A stretch of DNA of 64,000 nucleotides from Phycisphaerae bacterium (GCA_014192545.1 BJHL01000001.1:889116-953115); one strand, 5' to 3'. Shown: positions 10,677-19,889, numbered from the stretch's first letter. Notes: a model not told the origin generated them from the sequence alone. Numbers and translations: made by a program.

Positions 10677-11795
10677 ATGAAAGCGATTGCCACTCTTATC
10701 GTTCTGGCCGGGTTTGCTGCTGTTGCTTCGGCCCAAGTTACGCCCGCCAACGGCGACATCATCTTCACCAGCGAAACCGCCAACGGCGTCAAGCTGATCT
10801 CCGGTGCTGCACCGGGCGGCGCGACCACCCTCTATCTGTCGAGCAACACGGCCACCCGCTTCGCCGGCATCCGCCAAGCTCCAGACGGCAACTACTACGT
10901 TGCTGACGGCCGCTTCCCCTTCCCCAACACCACTGACGCTGGCATCGTCCGCATCAGCAACATCTTCAGCGGCTCAGCTTCGGCCTCGCAACTCACGCAA
11001 GGCAACCCCCTTCAAAACCCCTTGGGTCTGGAGTGGAGCAACACGACCAACGAATTCATCACGAACAGCAACCCCGGTTCGCCCGTGAACGGCCAAACCA
11101 ATGACGGCCTCTTCGGCGCCAACCTCGCCGGTGTCGTTCGCCAGTTCTATCAAGAGCCCTTCCCTGTCCCCGGCCCCCGCCCGACCTTTGATTCCAGCTT
11201 CGATCTGGTGCCCGATCCTCGCCCAGGTTCACGCGACTATCTCGTCACCACCGTCAACGGCGGTCTCGCGATCAACCCCACGCCCGTCTTCGGCTTTGAT
11301 GTCACCGCGTCAACCGTCTGGCGTCTCCGTTACGATGCTGGCCTCAACACCTACGCCTTGGACACCAGTGGCCCAGTTGTTGACTTCTCCGCCAGCTTCA
11401 CCGGCGCCGCCAACAGTTTCTACAACACCCGCGGCATCACCGCCGTTCCAGGTACCAACTCGTTCTTCGTCGCCGACCTCGAAGCCGGCGCGATCAACCA
11501 AGTCACCATGAACGCTGCCGGCGCCTTCGTCTCCCAGCAGACGATCATCACGGGCCTGCTCTTCCCTGAGTCCGTTGAATACAACCCCTACACCAACAAG
11601 CTCGTCATCGCTGAACGCGGCGGTGCGTTCTCAACCGCTGGCGCTCGCATCTCCGACATAAACCTCGACGGCAGCGGCTACCGCGTGCTGTACGCTGGCG
11701 AACACGCCCGCGGCTTCGCCATCGTCCCCAGCCCCGCCTCGGCGGCCTTGCTGGGCGTGGGCGGCCTCGTCGCTCTCCGCCGTCGTCGCAAGTAA
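10677..11795 (+). CDS. Secreted beta-propeller-like protein with sorting tail
   Basis: 372 residues. AAGGAGACGAGAA precedes the ATG. The signal peptide is clear (MKAIATLIVLAGFAAVASA-Q). The body has repeated segments of the type GIRQAPDGNYYVAD, PLGLEWSNTTNEF, GITAVPGTNSFFVAD and PESVEYNPYTNKLVIAE, suggesting an SMP-30/NHL-like beta-propeller. The tail VPSPASAALLGVGGLVAL-RRRRK is a PEP-CTERM-like sorting signal. Codon use is the typical C-ending type of its surroundings. Probably an abundant surface or extracellular protein; the ligand is unknown. Confidence 0.85.
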   Translation: MKAIATLIVLAGFAAVASAQVTPANGDIIFTSETANGVKLISGAAPGGATTLYLSSNTATRFAGIRQAPDGNYYVADGRFPFPNTTDAGIVRISNIFSGSASASQLTQGNPLQNPLGLEWSNTTNEFITNSNPGSPVNGQTNDGLFGANLAGVVRQFYQEPFPVPGPRPTFDSSFDLVPDPRPGSRDYLVTTVNGGLAINPTPVFGFDVTASTVWRLRYDAGLNTYALDTSGPVVDFSASFTGAANSFYNTRGITAVPGTNSFFVADLEAGAINQVTMNAAGAFVSQQTIITGLLFPESVEYNPYTNKLVIAERGGAFSTAGARISDINLDGSGYRVLYAGEHARGFAIVPSPASAALLGVGGLVALRRRRK

Positions 11796-11833
11796 TTGCG
11801 AAGTTTGAGCCAAGCTCAACCATCAAGTTCAAC

Positions 11834-11863
11834 AAAAAGCCCCGGTTCTCCGGGGCTTTTTTT
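11834..11863 (+). terminator. Rho-independent terminator
   Basis: AAAAAGCCCCGG, loop TTCT, CCGGGGC, then a run of seven Ts. It lies about 40 bases after the stop codon of the secreted propeller-like protein. Confidence 0.93.
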
Positions 11864-11882
11864 CATTGCTTCTCAATTCCCC

Positions 11883-12006
11883 GACGCCGGATCTGAGGCT
11901 CCGCGAAGGTCCGGATCGATCGCGCAAACGCGGTCATTCCTCGAGCCAATTATCGAAACAACTGATCGCACAATCCGGAGCTTCGCAAAGCCTCAGCTCC
12001 GGCGTC
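11883..12006. repeat. Long imperfect inverted repeat (32-base arms)
   Basis: Arms at 11883-11914 and 11975-12006 are reverse complements with about four mismatches over 32 bases, beginning GACGCCGG and containing CTGAGGCT...CGAAG. The 60-base spacer contains no gene. The element ends 14 bases before the stop codon of the convergent DUF4097 gene. It is too long for a simple terminator and has no T-tract; a REP- or MITE-like element is the simplest reading. Confidence 0.75.
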
Positions 12007-12019
12007 CAGCGCCGCACCA

Positions 12020-12901
12020 TCAGTGCTCATTGATCGTGACCGTCCCATTGCTGGTATCAAGCACGCTCTCCTCACCCTTGCCGTACTCAACAGTCGCGCT
12101 GCCGTAGACAATTTCTGCACTGGTCTTCTTCACCGTCACCTTGCTCGCACGCGCACACGTTGCCAACACGCCGCCGTTGCTGGTATCAGCCTTAATCGTG
12201 CCAACGAACGCCTTGCCGACTGTGAGCGAAAGCGCCCCGTTACTGCTGTCCATCTTCACCGGCCCGGTCGCATCATCACGCAGTGACACTTCGATTGCGC
12301 CGTTGCTCGTATCCGCCACCACATTGCCCACATTTCGCAGCAGAATTGCGCCATTGCTTGTGTCCGCCTTCACTGTGCCGTCGTGGTCGGTCACCTCAAT
12401 CTCGCCATTGCTTGTCTCCGCCACCAGCGCCCCACTGAAGTTCGCCGTGCGAATCCGGCCATTGCCAGTCTTCAGTTCCATGCTTGCAACATCCGGAATC
12501 TCAACCCGCATCCCCGCACCTTCATAAGGCTTGCGCTTGCCATCAGGCCACAGCACGCTCACGCGCAGCTTGCCATCAGCATCGCGCACGAGGCTCAGCT
12601 TCGCCCCTTCCAGCCGGACTTTGTCTTTCGCCGTCAGTTCCGCCGTCACGCGCACCTGCGCCCCTTCGCTCTTCACAACCTCAATCTCGCCATTCCCCGT
12701 CTCCACCCACAGCGGCTTGCCCGCCACATGGTCAATCGAGTCCGTGACCGTCGCCTTCACGCGATCATCCCACATCCCCATCGACCCGGCGACGCCACTG
12801 CTGACAACCACGCACCCGCCCACCGAAAGGCCCAGCACGGTGACAAAAAGCACGCCGCCAACCAAACCCAGTACGACCTGATGACGCAAATCTGCACGCA
12901 T
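12020..12901 (-). CDS. DUF4097 beta-strand repeat lipoprotein
   Basis: 293 residues. The N-terminus is a lipoprotein-type signal (LFVTVLGLSVGGC). The rest is a beta-helix-like series of short repeats with a T/S-S/G-N-G core: ETGNGEIEV, KTGNGRIRT, ETSNGEIEV, DTSNGAILL, DTSNGAIEV, DSSNGALSL, DTSNGGVLA, DTSNGTVTI. This spacing is the hallmark of DUF4097/DUF4098-type adhesin-like domains. Likely an envelope-anchored protein of unknown function. It is divergent from the GH31 gene, sharing a 127-base promoter region. Confidence 0.88.
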   Translation of the reverse strand: MRADLRHQVVLGLVGGVLFVTVLGLSVGGCVVVSSGVAGSMGMWDDRVKATVTDSIDHVAGKPLWVETGNGEIEVVKSEGAQVRVTAELTAKDKVRLEGAKLSLVRDADGKLRVSVLWPDGKRKPYEGAGMRVEIPDVASMELKTGNGRIRTANFSGALVAETSNGEIEVTDHDGTVKADTSNGAILLRNVGNVVADTSNGAIEVSLRDDATGPVKMDSSNGALSLTVGKAFVGTIKADTSNGGVLATCARASKVTVKKTSAEIVYGSATVEYGKGEESVLDTSNGTVTINEH

Positions 12902-13028
12902 GACGCAGCTCCTTGAGGGTCCGGGTTATTCGGGACAGCTTCGTATTGGTTTCATGTTCGGCGTACAGGCGGTCTATCTTCTCCGGCATTTGGTCCGCAC
13001 GCTAGTCAGTCCTCGGAGGGTGTTGGGC

Positions 13029-15203
13029 ATGAAATCAGGCACAAATCTTGACGCGAACGTGGGCATGATCTGGCGTACCGACCCCTCACCCACCTCCCTC
13101 GGTGAAGGCATCACGCGCTTCCGCGATCCCGCCAGCAAACACCTCCCGCTGCGCCCCTTCCCCGCTTACGAAAAGCCGCCGACGCCGCTCGGCCCCGCAC
13201 CGCGTACCGGCAAGTTCGCCCCAATCGCCAAAGCCAAGTTCGCCCTCCAAGACGGCTGGCACATCCTGCACGTACCCATCGACCAAGGCACCAGCCTCTA
13301 CGGCACGGGCGAGCAAGCCGGGCCTCTGCTTCGCAACGGCATCACCAAAACCCTCTGGAACACCGACGCCTTCGACTACAACGACAAGTCACCCAGCATT
13401 TATCAAAGCCACCCATGGGTGCTGGCAGTTCGCAAAGACGGCACCGCCTTCGGCGTGATCATCGAAACCACCGCGCGCGTCACCATCAACCTCAAGCAAG
13501 GCATCACCGCCATGCTCAAGATGCGCCGCGGCATCCCAACGCCCGCCATCACCATCATCGAAGGCGAAACACCCCAGCGCGTACTGCAAGCTCTCGCTTC
13601 ACTCACCGGTCGCATGCCCTTGCCGCCTTTGTGGGCGCTCGGCTACCACCAATGTCGCTGGAGCTACGAGCCTGATTCGCAAGTGCGCGAAATCGCCAAA
13701 GGCTTCCGCGACCGCGACATTCCCTGCGATGTCATCTGGCTCGACATCGACTACATGAACGGCTTCCGCTGCTTCACGTTCGACGAAACCAAGTTCCCCA
13801 GCCCCGAAAAACTCTTCAGCGACCTGCACGACGACAACTTCAAAGTCATCTGCATGATCGACCCGGGCCTGAAAGTTGATCCTGACTACAGCGTCTACGT
13901 CGCCGGCAAAAAAGGCGATCACTACGTCAAAACCCGCACGGGCGAAATCTTCATCGGCGAAGTCTGGCCAGGCGACTGCGCCTTCCCCGACTTCACGCAA
14001 GCCCGCACGCGCGAATGGTGGGCCTCGCTCTACGCCGAGTTCATCCAAACCGGCATCGACGGCGTGTGGAACGACATGAACGAGCCCGCCGTTTTCAAGG
14101 GCGTGCAAAAGAGCATGCCCGCCCACAATCGCCACAACGCCGACACCGACCTGGGTGGCCCGGGCGATCACGAAGACTCCCACAACATCTACGGCATGCA
14201 AATGGCCCGCGGCACGCGCGAAGGAATCCTCGACGCTCGCCCCGATGTGCGCCCCTTCGTCCTCACGCGAGCCAATTTCCTGGGCGGCCAGCGCTACGCC
14301 GCGATGTGGACAGGCGACAACCGCGCAAGCTGGGATCACCTCAAGTGGTCCATCAGCATGGCCCTCAACATGGGCCTCTCCGCTCAGCCCTTCGCCGGTC
14401 CAGACATTGGCGGCTTCGTGGGCGAGAGTGAACCCGTCATGTTCGCGCGATGGATGGGCATCGGCGCGCTCTTGCCATTCGCTCGCGGCCACAAAATCAA
14501 AGAAGCGAAAATGAGCGAGCCCTGGATGCTCGGTCCCGCGTGCGAACGCACCTGCAAACTCGCCCTCGAGCGTCGCTATCGCCTGCTGCCGCACCTCTAT
14601 TCACTCTTCCGCGAAGCCAGCGCAACAGGCCTGCCCGTGGTGCGCCCCGCCTTCTTCGCCGACCTCAAAAACCCGCGTCTTCGCAGCGAAGATGCCAACT
14701 TTCTGTTGGGCGATGACATCTTCGTCCGCTGCGATGTGCTGCCCCCTCACAAAGACGGCACACGCGTCGGCCCTCGCGGCGAACTGCCCAAAGTTACCAA
14801 TGGTGAGTGGAAAAAATTTGATCCACTCGCACTCGCCTCAGGCGCAAACGCACGCCCCGCAACCAACTCCGACAACACGACCGATGCCGACTTGCCCGAG
14901 TTGTGGCTGCGTCCGGGTGCCGCGGTCGCAATCTTCGCGAGTGGCAAGCCGCCGCAAAGCACGAAGGAATTTCTCGCACGCCGAGCGGCCGGCGAACCGC
15001 TCACGCTGCTGGCAAATTTCGACAACGCAGGCAAAGCAACCTGCACCGTCTATCAAGACGCGGGCGATGGCTTTGACTTCGAGCGCGATCAATACGCACT
15101 CGCGACGTACACGCTCACCAAGCAAGCCAACGGCAGCATAAGCGTTGTCGCGGTGCAGCAAGGCGCGCAGCAAACCGACGCGGTACAGCCGCAGTCGGTG
15201 TGA
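13029..15203 (+). CDS. Glycoside hydrolase family 31 (alpha-glucosidase type)
   Basis: 724 residues. The ATG at 13029 has GGAGGG eight bases upstream; an upstream in-frame extension of 43 codons overlaps the divergent promoter region and is rejected. An N-terminal beta-sandwich (LYGTGEQAGPLLRNG, TLWNTDAFDYN) is followed by the TIM barrel. The nucleophile lies in GVWNDMNEPAVF (Asp at about 349) and the acid/base region in MWTGDNRASWDHL. WLDIDYMNGFRCFTFD and FAGPDIGGFVGE are further family signatures. No signal peptide is evident, so it probably acts on imported or storage alpha-glucans in the cytoplasm. Confidence 0.95.
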   Translation: MKSGTNLDANVGMIWRTDPSPTSLGEGITRFRDPASKHLPLRPFPAYEKPPTPLGPAPRTGKFAPIAKAKFALQDGWHILHVPIDQGTSLYGTGEQAGPLLRNGITKTLWNTDAFDYNDKSPSIYQSHPWVLAVRKDGTAFGVIIETTARVTINLKQGITAMLKMRRGIPTPAITIIEGETPQRVLQALASLTGRMPLPPLWALGYHQCRWSYEPDSQVREIAKGFRDRDIPCDVIWLDIDYMNGFRCFTFDETKFPSPEKLFSDLHDDNFKVICMIDPGLKVDPDYSVYVAGKKGDHYVKTRTGEIFIGEVWPGDCAFPDFTQARTREWWASLYAEFIQTGIDGVWNDMNEPAVFKGVQKSMPAHNRHNADTDLGGPGDHEDSHNIYGMQMARGTREGILDARPDVRPFVLTRANFLGGQRYAAMWTGDNRASWDHLKWSISMALNMGLSAQPFAGPDIGGFVGESEPVMFARWMGIGALLPFARGHKIKEAKMSEPWMLGPACERTCKLALERRYRLLPHLYSLFREASATGLPVVRPAFFADLKNPRLRSEDANFLLGDDIFVRCDVLPPHKDGTRVGPRGELPKVTNGEWKKFDPLALASGANARPATNSDNTTDADLPELWLRPGAAVAIFASGKPPQSTKEFLARRAAGEPLTLLANFDNAGKATCTVYQDAGDGFDFERDQYALATYTLTKQANGSISVVAVQQGAQQTDAVQPQSV

Positions 15204-15281
15204 TTTGCTGTCACTCGTCGTGATTCGCCACGATTGCGCGACATCAAGCGTGAACATCGCCATGCACTGGTAAGATCACGC

Positions 15282-15896
15282 ATGTTTTCCAACGCGCCCT
15301 CTCACGACATGCTTCGGCGTCTGCGTTTGTTCCACGAAGGCCTCCTGCTCTTCGGCGATCTCCACGAGCGCGTCCGCTTCGTGCTCGATCCGCTTTCAGG
15401 CCAGCCCGTGCTGCCCGTGCCGGTGTACGCCCTCGAAGTTGATGACCTCAAACTCTGCCTGCCCGATGACGCGTTCGAAAACCCCGAGTGCCTGCAAGTT
15501 TCCGGCATCGCCAAAGAGATCAACCCGAATACCGAGGAAGCCTGCGACCGCCACATGGCCTACTTCGGCAAACCAGGCCACGCCCGCTACGCCCGCATCG
15601 ATGTCGACAGCATCAAACGCCTCGACGTTGTTCTCGACGGCGACCTCGTCCGCCTCGCCAACCCCTTCCGCAAACACGAAGGCGCCCTCTGCAAATTCGC
15701 CAACGCCAACCCCGAGTCAATCGCAAACACCTGCGAACGCACCCTCGGCACCCGCCCCGACAAACCACTGGTCGTCGGCGTCGACCCCTGGGGCCTCGAC
15801 GTCCGCGCGACCTTTGGCATCATGAGGTTGGAATTTGCGACGTTGGCGAGTACGGACGATGAGGCACGGGAGATGATCGTGAAGATTTTGACTTAG
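15282..15896 (+). CDS. Hypothetical protein, possible split-barrel fold
   Basis: 204 residues from the ATG at 15282. No signal peptide or membrane segment. Alternating beta-strand/helix pattern with VYALEVDDLKLCLPDDAF near the start, HARYARIDVDSIKRLDVVLDGD in the middle and GVDPWGLDVRATFGIMRLEF near the end. The last part loosely recalls the flavin-binding split-barrel / DUF2470 (HugZ-like) proteins that handle haem or flavin, but key residues are not recognisable and I do not assign it. It follows the GH31 gene on the same strand by about 80 bases. Confidence 0.6.
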   Translation: MFSNAPSHDMLRRLRLFHEGLLLFGDLHERVRFVLDPLSGQPVLPVPVYALEVDDLKLCLPDDAFENPECLQVSGIAKEINPNTEEACDRHMAYFGKPGHARYARIDVDSIKRLDVVLDGDLVRLANPFRKHEGALCKFANANPESIANTCERTLGTRPDKPLVVGVDPWGLDVRATFGIMRLEFATLASTDDEAREMIVKILT

Positions 15897-15910
15897 GCCG
15901 CTTTACTTCA

Positions 15911-16993
15911 TTACTTCATTCGTCGCCGCGATGTAACCAGCACCGCACCGACTAAGACACTAATCAATGTACCAGATACAGGCACGACCGCAGCAACCCG
16001 AAAGCCATTTGACGAAAAATTCAAAGTCGGGAACTCGCTTCCGCCTCCGTAACTCACACTGTCAGCGAGGTAGACTGCAGGGTTGTCACCCCATGAGCTG
16101 CCTTCCCACCTTCTCGCTTGCGCACCAATTAGCGAACTTCCTAGCGCCTCCTCCGTCCACTCCTGCGTCATCCCCGCCGTATCCACAAGTCCCCACGGAC
16201 TCTGCACCCCCGCATAGCTCCCCAGCGGCACGCTCCAACAGCTCAAATCCCCCGCGTTTTGAAAGCCGAAGTTCGCCGTCGCCAGTTGCCCATTCACCAA
16301 CTCGCCCGGTGGCCCCGGCACAAATCGCACATCACTGCTGTTGCTATACAACCACCACCCACCCGTCGTCCCATCGTTGTTAGCTTTATTCGGATCATAA
16401 TGAGCCGCCTTCAACCACTCATCCCATGTTGGAATAAAGTACCGCGCACCCTCACTCCGCGTTCGCTGATCCGTAAAGACCGTAAACGGACCCGACTGCA
16501 CATACGCAAACGTACTTACATCATAAGCACCACTCAAAAACGCGGAACGATCTAAGCTCTTGTTGTTATGTAACCAGTTGCAATAAATCGCAGCCATGCG
16601 CCAATCAATCCCGCCCACTCCACGCATCTCATTCCCCGCCGGCACAAACCACCGCCGTCCACCCGGCGTATTCGGCGTCGTCCCCGCCGCACCCCACTGC
16701 CCAGGCGGCAACAAGTGCGAAATCCACTCACTCTGCGGCCGATCAAACGCCGCATTCATAAACTCCGCCCACTGCGAAGTCGTCACCTCGAACTTGCCAA
16801 TCCGATACTCATAATCAACCCGACCCCGCCCCACCGCCTGATCCTGCGCCGACCCATTCCCACCCCACGCCGCATTGCCGGGCGAGGTGATGGTCACGAA
16901 GTCGATGCCCGACAGCGGGTCAACCTGCGCCACCGCAACGCCGCCGGTCATCACCGCGCATAGAACAACCGAAAGTTCACACAATCGTGCCAT
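15911..16993 (-). CDS. Secreted SUMF1/formylglycine-generating-enzyme-fold protein with sorting tail
   Basis: 360 residues from the ATG at 16993; signal peptide MARLCELSVVLCAVMTGGVAVA-Q. The SUMF1 fold is recognisable from start to end: YRIGKFEVTTSQWAEFMNA, IDWRMAAIYCNWLHN, RYFIPTWDEWLKAAHYDP, GGWWLYSN, SPWGLVDTAGMTQEWTEE and SSNGFRVAAVV. The copper-binding Cys pair of true formylglycine-generating enzymes is not evident, so a binding or structural role is more likely than sulfatase maturation. The C-terminus (PVSGTLISVLVGAVLVTS-RRRMK) is a sorting tail. Such fusions are common in planctomycetes. Confidence 0.88.
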   Translation of the reverse strand: MARLCELSVVLCAVMTGGVAVAQVDPLSGIDFVTITSPGNAAWGGNGSAQDQAVGRGRVDYEYRIGKFEVTTSQWAEFMNAAFDRPQSEWISHLLPPGQWGAAGTTPNTPGGRRWFVPAGNEMRGVGGIDWRMAAIYCNWLHNNKSLDRSAFLSGAYDVSTFAYVQSGPFTVFTDQRTRSEGARYFIPTWDEWLKAAHYDPNKANNDGTTGGWWLYSNSSDVRFVPGPPGELVNGQLATANFGFQNAGDLSCWSVPLGSYAGVQSPWGLVDTAGMTQEWTEEALGSSLIGAQARRWEGSSWGDNPAVYLADSVSYGGGSEFPTLNFSSNGFRVAAVVPVSGTLISVLVGAVLVTSRRRMK

Positions 16994-17088
16994 ACTGACG
17001 AAGGTGCACGAGAATCGGCAGATTGCAAAGAATCCACGGTAAAGATTGAGCAAAGATGCGACTCACCCGAGTCGGCACCGCACCGGCC

Positions 17089-17604
17089 TCACCCCATCCC
17101 CGTACTACCAAACCCGCCGCTCCCGCGCTGCGTCGTTTCCAGACTCTCCACCTCGCGCAGCTTTGCCTGCACCACCGGGGCAATCACCATCTGTGCAATC
17201 CGCATCCCCGGCGTCACCTCGAAGGTTTCTTTGCCTAGGTTGATCAATGCGACTTTCAGTTCGCCGCGGTAGTCGCTGTCGATGGTTCCGGGTGCGTTGG
17301 GCACGGTCACGCCGAACTTGGTGGACAGGCCCGAGCGTGGGCGGACTTGGCCCTCGAACCCGGCGGGAATCGCCAGGGCCCAACCAGTTGGTACAACAAC
17401 AATCGCCCCGGGAGCAATCGTCATGCTCGCCGGGATGCACGCTGACAGGTCCATGCCCGCTGACCCCGCCGTGGCGTAGGTGGGCATGACCGCCGCAGGC
17501 GACAGCCGCTGGAAGCGGACGGTTGCGGAATCACTTGTAGAAACAGTCTCAACGACTGGCAGTTCAGAACGTGGGTTCACACCGCCACCCCGCGCGGTTG
17601 CCAC
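17089..17604 (-). CDS. dut: dUTP diphosphatase
   Basis: 171 residues. All five trimeric dUTPase motifs are present in order: AGSAGMDL, RPRSGLS, GTIDSDYRGE, GMRIAQMV and the C-terminal RGSGGFGSTG. It hydrolyses dUTP to dUMP and pyrophosphate, protecting DNA from uracil and feeding thymidylate synthesis. The N-terminus is about 25 residues longer than in E. coli; the ATG at 17604 lies inside the end of the preceding small gene, a 28-base overlap that suggests coupling. The strand composition changes inside this gene, at about 17.23 kb. Confidence 0.95.
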   Translation of the reverse strand: MATARGGGVNPRSELPVVETVSTSDSATVRFQRLSPAAVMPTYATAGSAGMDLSACIPASMTIAPGAIVVVPTGWALAIPAGFEGQVRPRSGLSTKFGVTVPNAPGTIDSDYRGELKVALINLGKETFEVTPGMRIAQMVIAPVVQAKLREVESLETTQRGSGGFGSTGMG

Positions 17605-17861
17605 GCCAGCCGACGGACCACCAGTTCGGCCTCGGGTTTATCGATTTGCTCCAGCACCCGGTCATAGCACGCGATCATGCGACGCGTCTCGTCAATTGCC
17701 TTTTCCAAGCTGCTGTGGCCCGTGACCTGCTTGTACAGGTCGTCGCCACCGCGTAATTCCTTGAGTTCCGCCGTCAATTGCTCCAGCAGTTGCCGGGCAT
17801 TCTGGCGCGACTCCGTCGCTGCGAGCTTGAGAGCTTCGGCGTTTGGACGAGCGTCTTCCAT
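17577..17861 (-). CDS. Small helical hypothetical protein
   Basis: 94 residues, highly charged and predicted almost wholly helical (ATESRQNARQLLEQLTAELK, SLEKAIDETRRMIACYDRVL). GAGGAAGA lies upstream of the ATG. It overlaps the start of dut by 28 bases in another frame, so the two are probably one transcription unit. The coiled-coil pattern gives no family. Confidence 0.6.
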   Translation of the reverse strand: MEDARPNAEALKLAATESRQNARQLLEQLTAELKELRGGDDLYKQVTGHSSLEKAIDETRRMIACYDRVLEQIDKPEAELVVRRLAWQPRGVAV

Positions 17862-17924
17862 GGTCGTCTTCCTCGGGAGGCAATTGCTCGACGGACCGTC
17901 CGTGAGCTGGCCTTCATTGTACCT

Positions 17925-19583
17925 TCATGCGGCCGCCGTGTGACCGGATCGTTGGTCCGAGGTTTTGTTCGTGTTGTGATTGGGTCCGATGGTCTCAAAA
18001 CCTGGTATGTACCGCCGGATGGCCGCACGGACGAGGGCTTGCTCGACGGCGGTTCGCATGCTGGCGAGGTCGGAGATCATGGCGGGCACGTCGAGCGGCG
18101 ATCCGTCGGCGGTGGTGAGGCCATCTTCGTTGCTGAGGGCGAAGATGCCGGGGTACTGGCCGGGGACGAGGTTGTCGGTGCGGTACGCGAGTTCCTCGTG
18201 GAGTTTTTCGCCGGGGCGGGCGCCGGTCAGGTGGATGTCGATGGAGGGGCCATCGGCCAGTAGATCCGGATGGACGGCCAGCGTGTTGGCGGCGTCGACG
18301 ATCTTGGGTTCGTAGCCATGGAGCCGGCAGAAACGCTGGGCGAGGTCGAAGATGCGGATGGGGTCGCCCATGTCCAGGACGTAGACCACCGGCTTGGTGG
18401 GGTCGGCAGGGATGGAGCCGGATTGAATGACCAGGCTCGCGGCTTCGTGGATGGTCATGAAGAAGCGCGTCATACGCGGGTCGGTGACGGTGATAGGGCC
18501 GCCTTCGGCGAGTTGCTGGCTCCAGATCGGGAGCACGCTGCAGGCACTGCCCAGGACGTTACCGAAGCGGACGATGGAGAACTGGGTGCGGCGGGTGGGG
18601 CCTTGTTGGCTGGCGAGTGACTGGACGTACAACTCGGCGAGGCGTTTGGTGGCGCCCATGGCACTGGTGGGGTTGACGGCTTTGTCTGTTGAAACGAAGA
18701 CGAAGCGTTCGGCACCGACGGCTTGGGCGGCGTCGGCGATGGACTTGGTGCCGAAGACGTTGTTGGTGATGGCGTGAGCGGGATGGTCTTCCATCAGCGG
18801 CACATGCTTGTGGGCCGCGGCGTGGAAGACGGCGTGAGGCTTGATATTGGCGACGATGCGCAGCGTGGCTTCGGCATCGACGACATCGTGCAGCACGGCT
18901 TTGCGGGGAATATCGGGGAAGCGCTTGGCGATTTGGCGATCAATTTCGAAGAGGGAATTTTCGCTGCGCTCCATGAGGACCAGCAGGCTGGGCTTGAAGG
19001 TGGCGCAGATGCGGCTGATTTCGCTGCCGATGCTGCCGCCGGCGCCGGTGATGAGGACGCGTTTGTTTTCGATTGCGCTGCGGACGAGTTTGCGGTCGAT
19101 GCCGTAGGGGGTGCGGCCGATGAGTTCGGCCATGTTGAGGCTGGTGGGGGCGAGGCGCGATTCGAGCATGCTGGTGGGGGGCTTGGCGAGCAGGTCGGGC
19201 AGGGTGGGGACGAAACGCTCGGCGATGTTGAGGCCGCGCAGGGTTTCACGCACTTTGCTGATGAGGGCGCGCTGGTTTTGGGGCAGGCTGACGATGGCCG
19301 CGGTGAAGGGCTGGGCGGCGTGAAGGTTGGGGAGCGTGGGCAGGGTGCCCAAGATGGGCAGGCCCGCGATGTCGTCGGCGATGGAGAGGTCGGCGTCGTG
19401 GGTTTGGCTAGCGTTGTCATCGCTGACGATGATGCAGCCGATGTGCTGGGGCAGCATGTGCGAGAGGGCAAGCTGGCCAGCGAGGGCGGCGAGGCTCTCG
19501 TGGGTGCCTATGAGGACGGGGTGGAGCCAAAGCGAAGCGTCGGCGGTGCGGGCGAGGGTGATGTTGGTTGGCATGGGGAGCAT
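17925..19583 (-). CDS. FlaA1/CapD-like NDP-sugar 4,6-dehydratase
   Basis: 552 residues. Residues 1-130 form a CoA-binding-like Rossmann domain, and the four N-terminal transmembrane helices usual in long CapD/WbpM proteins are absent. The catalytic extended SDR domain begins with LITGAGGSIGSEISR (about 175), followed by VFHAAAHKHVPLMEDHP, FVSTDKAVNPTSAMGATKR (Met in place of the SDR Tyr, as in FlaA1-type dehydratases), RFGNVLGSACSVLPIW and TDPRMTRFFMTI. It would convert UDP-GlcNAc or a related sugar nucleotide to the 4-keto-6-deoxy form for surface polysaccharide. gmd at the far end of the window belongs to the same theme. Confidence 0.88.
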   Translation of the reverse strand: MLPMPTNITLARTADASLWLHPVLIGTHESLAALAGQLALSHMLPQHIGCIIVSDDNASQTHDADLSIADDIAGLPILGTLPTLPNLHAAQPFTAAIVSLPQNQRALISKVRETLRGLNIAERFVPTLPDLLAKPPTSMLESRLAPTSLNMAELIGRTPYGIDRKLVRSAIENKRVLITGAGGSIGSEISRICATFKPSLLVLMERSENSLFEIDRQIAKRFPDIPRKAVLHDVVDAEATLRIVANIKPHAVFHAAAHKHVPLMEDHPAHAITNNVFGTKSIADAAQAVGAERFVFVSTDKAVNPTSAMGATKRLAELYVQSLASQQGPTRRTQFSIVRFGNVLGSACSVLPIWSQQLAEGGPITVTDPRMTRFFMTIHEAASLVIQSGSIPADPTKPVVYVLDMGDPIRIFDLAQRFCRLHGYEPKIVDAANTLAVHPDLLADGPSIDIHLTGARPGEKLHEELAYRTDNLVPGQYPGIFALSNEDGLTTADGSPLDVPAMISDLASMRTAVEQALVRAAIRRYIPGFETIGPNHNTNKTSDQRSGHTAAA

Positions 19584-19889
19584 GGGTTAGTCCGTTCACC
19601 ACAGAGGCGCAGAGATACAGAGGGATCAACTCGGAGTCATCGGCGAATTGAGGGCGGGGGCTTTGAGAAGGATGGGGGAGGCGGTGCCACACGGGGGCGG
19701 ATGACAAGAACTACATGAAGATGTGAGAAAATGTCGTGGGTGGTATTGCGTGGCACGGACGGTTTTGGTAACGTGGTGTCTTGTTGTCGGTCGAGGTTCA
19801 GCGTGTGTCCGCCACCGCTGGTGCAAATGGCACGAAACAGCCGCGAGATGTGCGATTGGGCCGAGCATGTACGAACATGGGCCGACTTT
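19584..19889 (+). other. Intergenic region upstream of the cassette array
   Basis: About 300 bases between the divergent dehydratase gene and the ribosome binding site of the array's first gene. I see no convincing gene; the open frames are short and Arg/Cys-rich. It presumably carries the promoter of the array. A stretch of matches to simple repeats (GAGGCGCAGAGATACAGAG at about 19603) is not a known element. Confidence 0.4.

Noticed and set aside
13599..14594. 331-codon minus-strand frame inside the GH31 gene
   Set aside because: Antisense shadow; the GH31 motifs lie on the other strand.
18723..19718. 331-codon + strand frame inside the dehydratase gene
   Set aside because: Gly/Asp-rich antisense shadow of a clear FlaA1-like protein.
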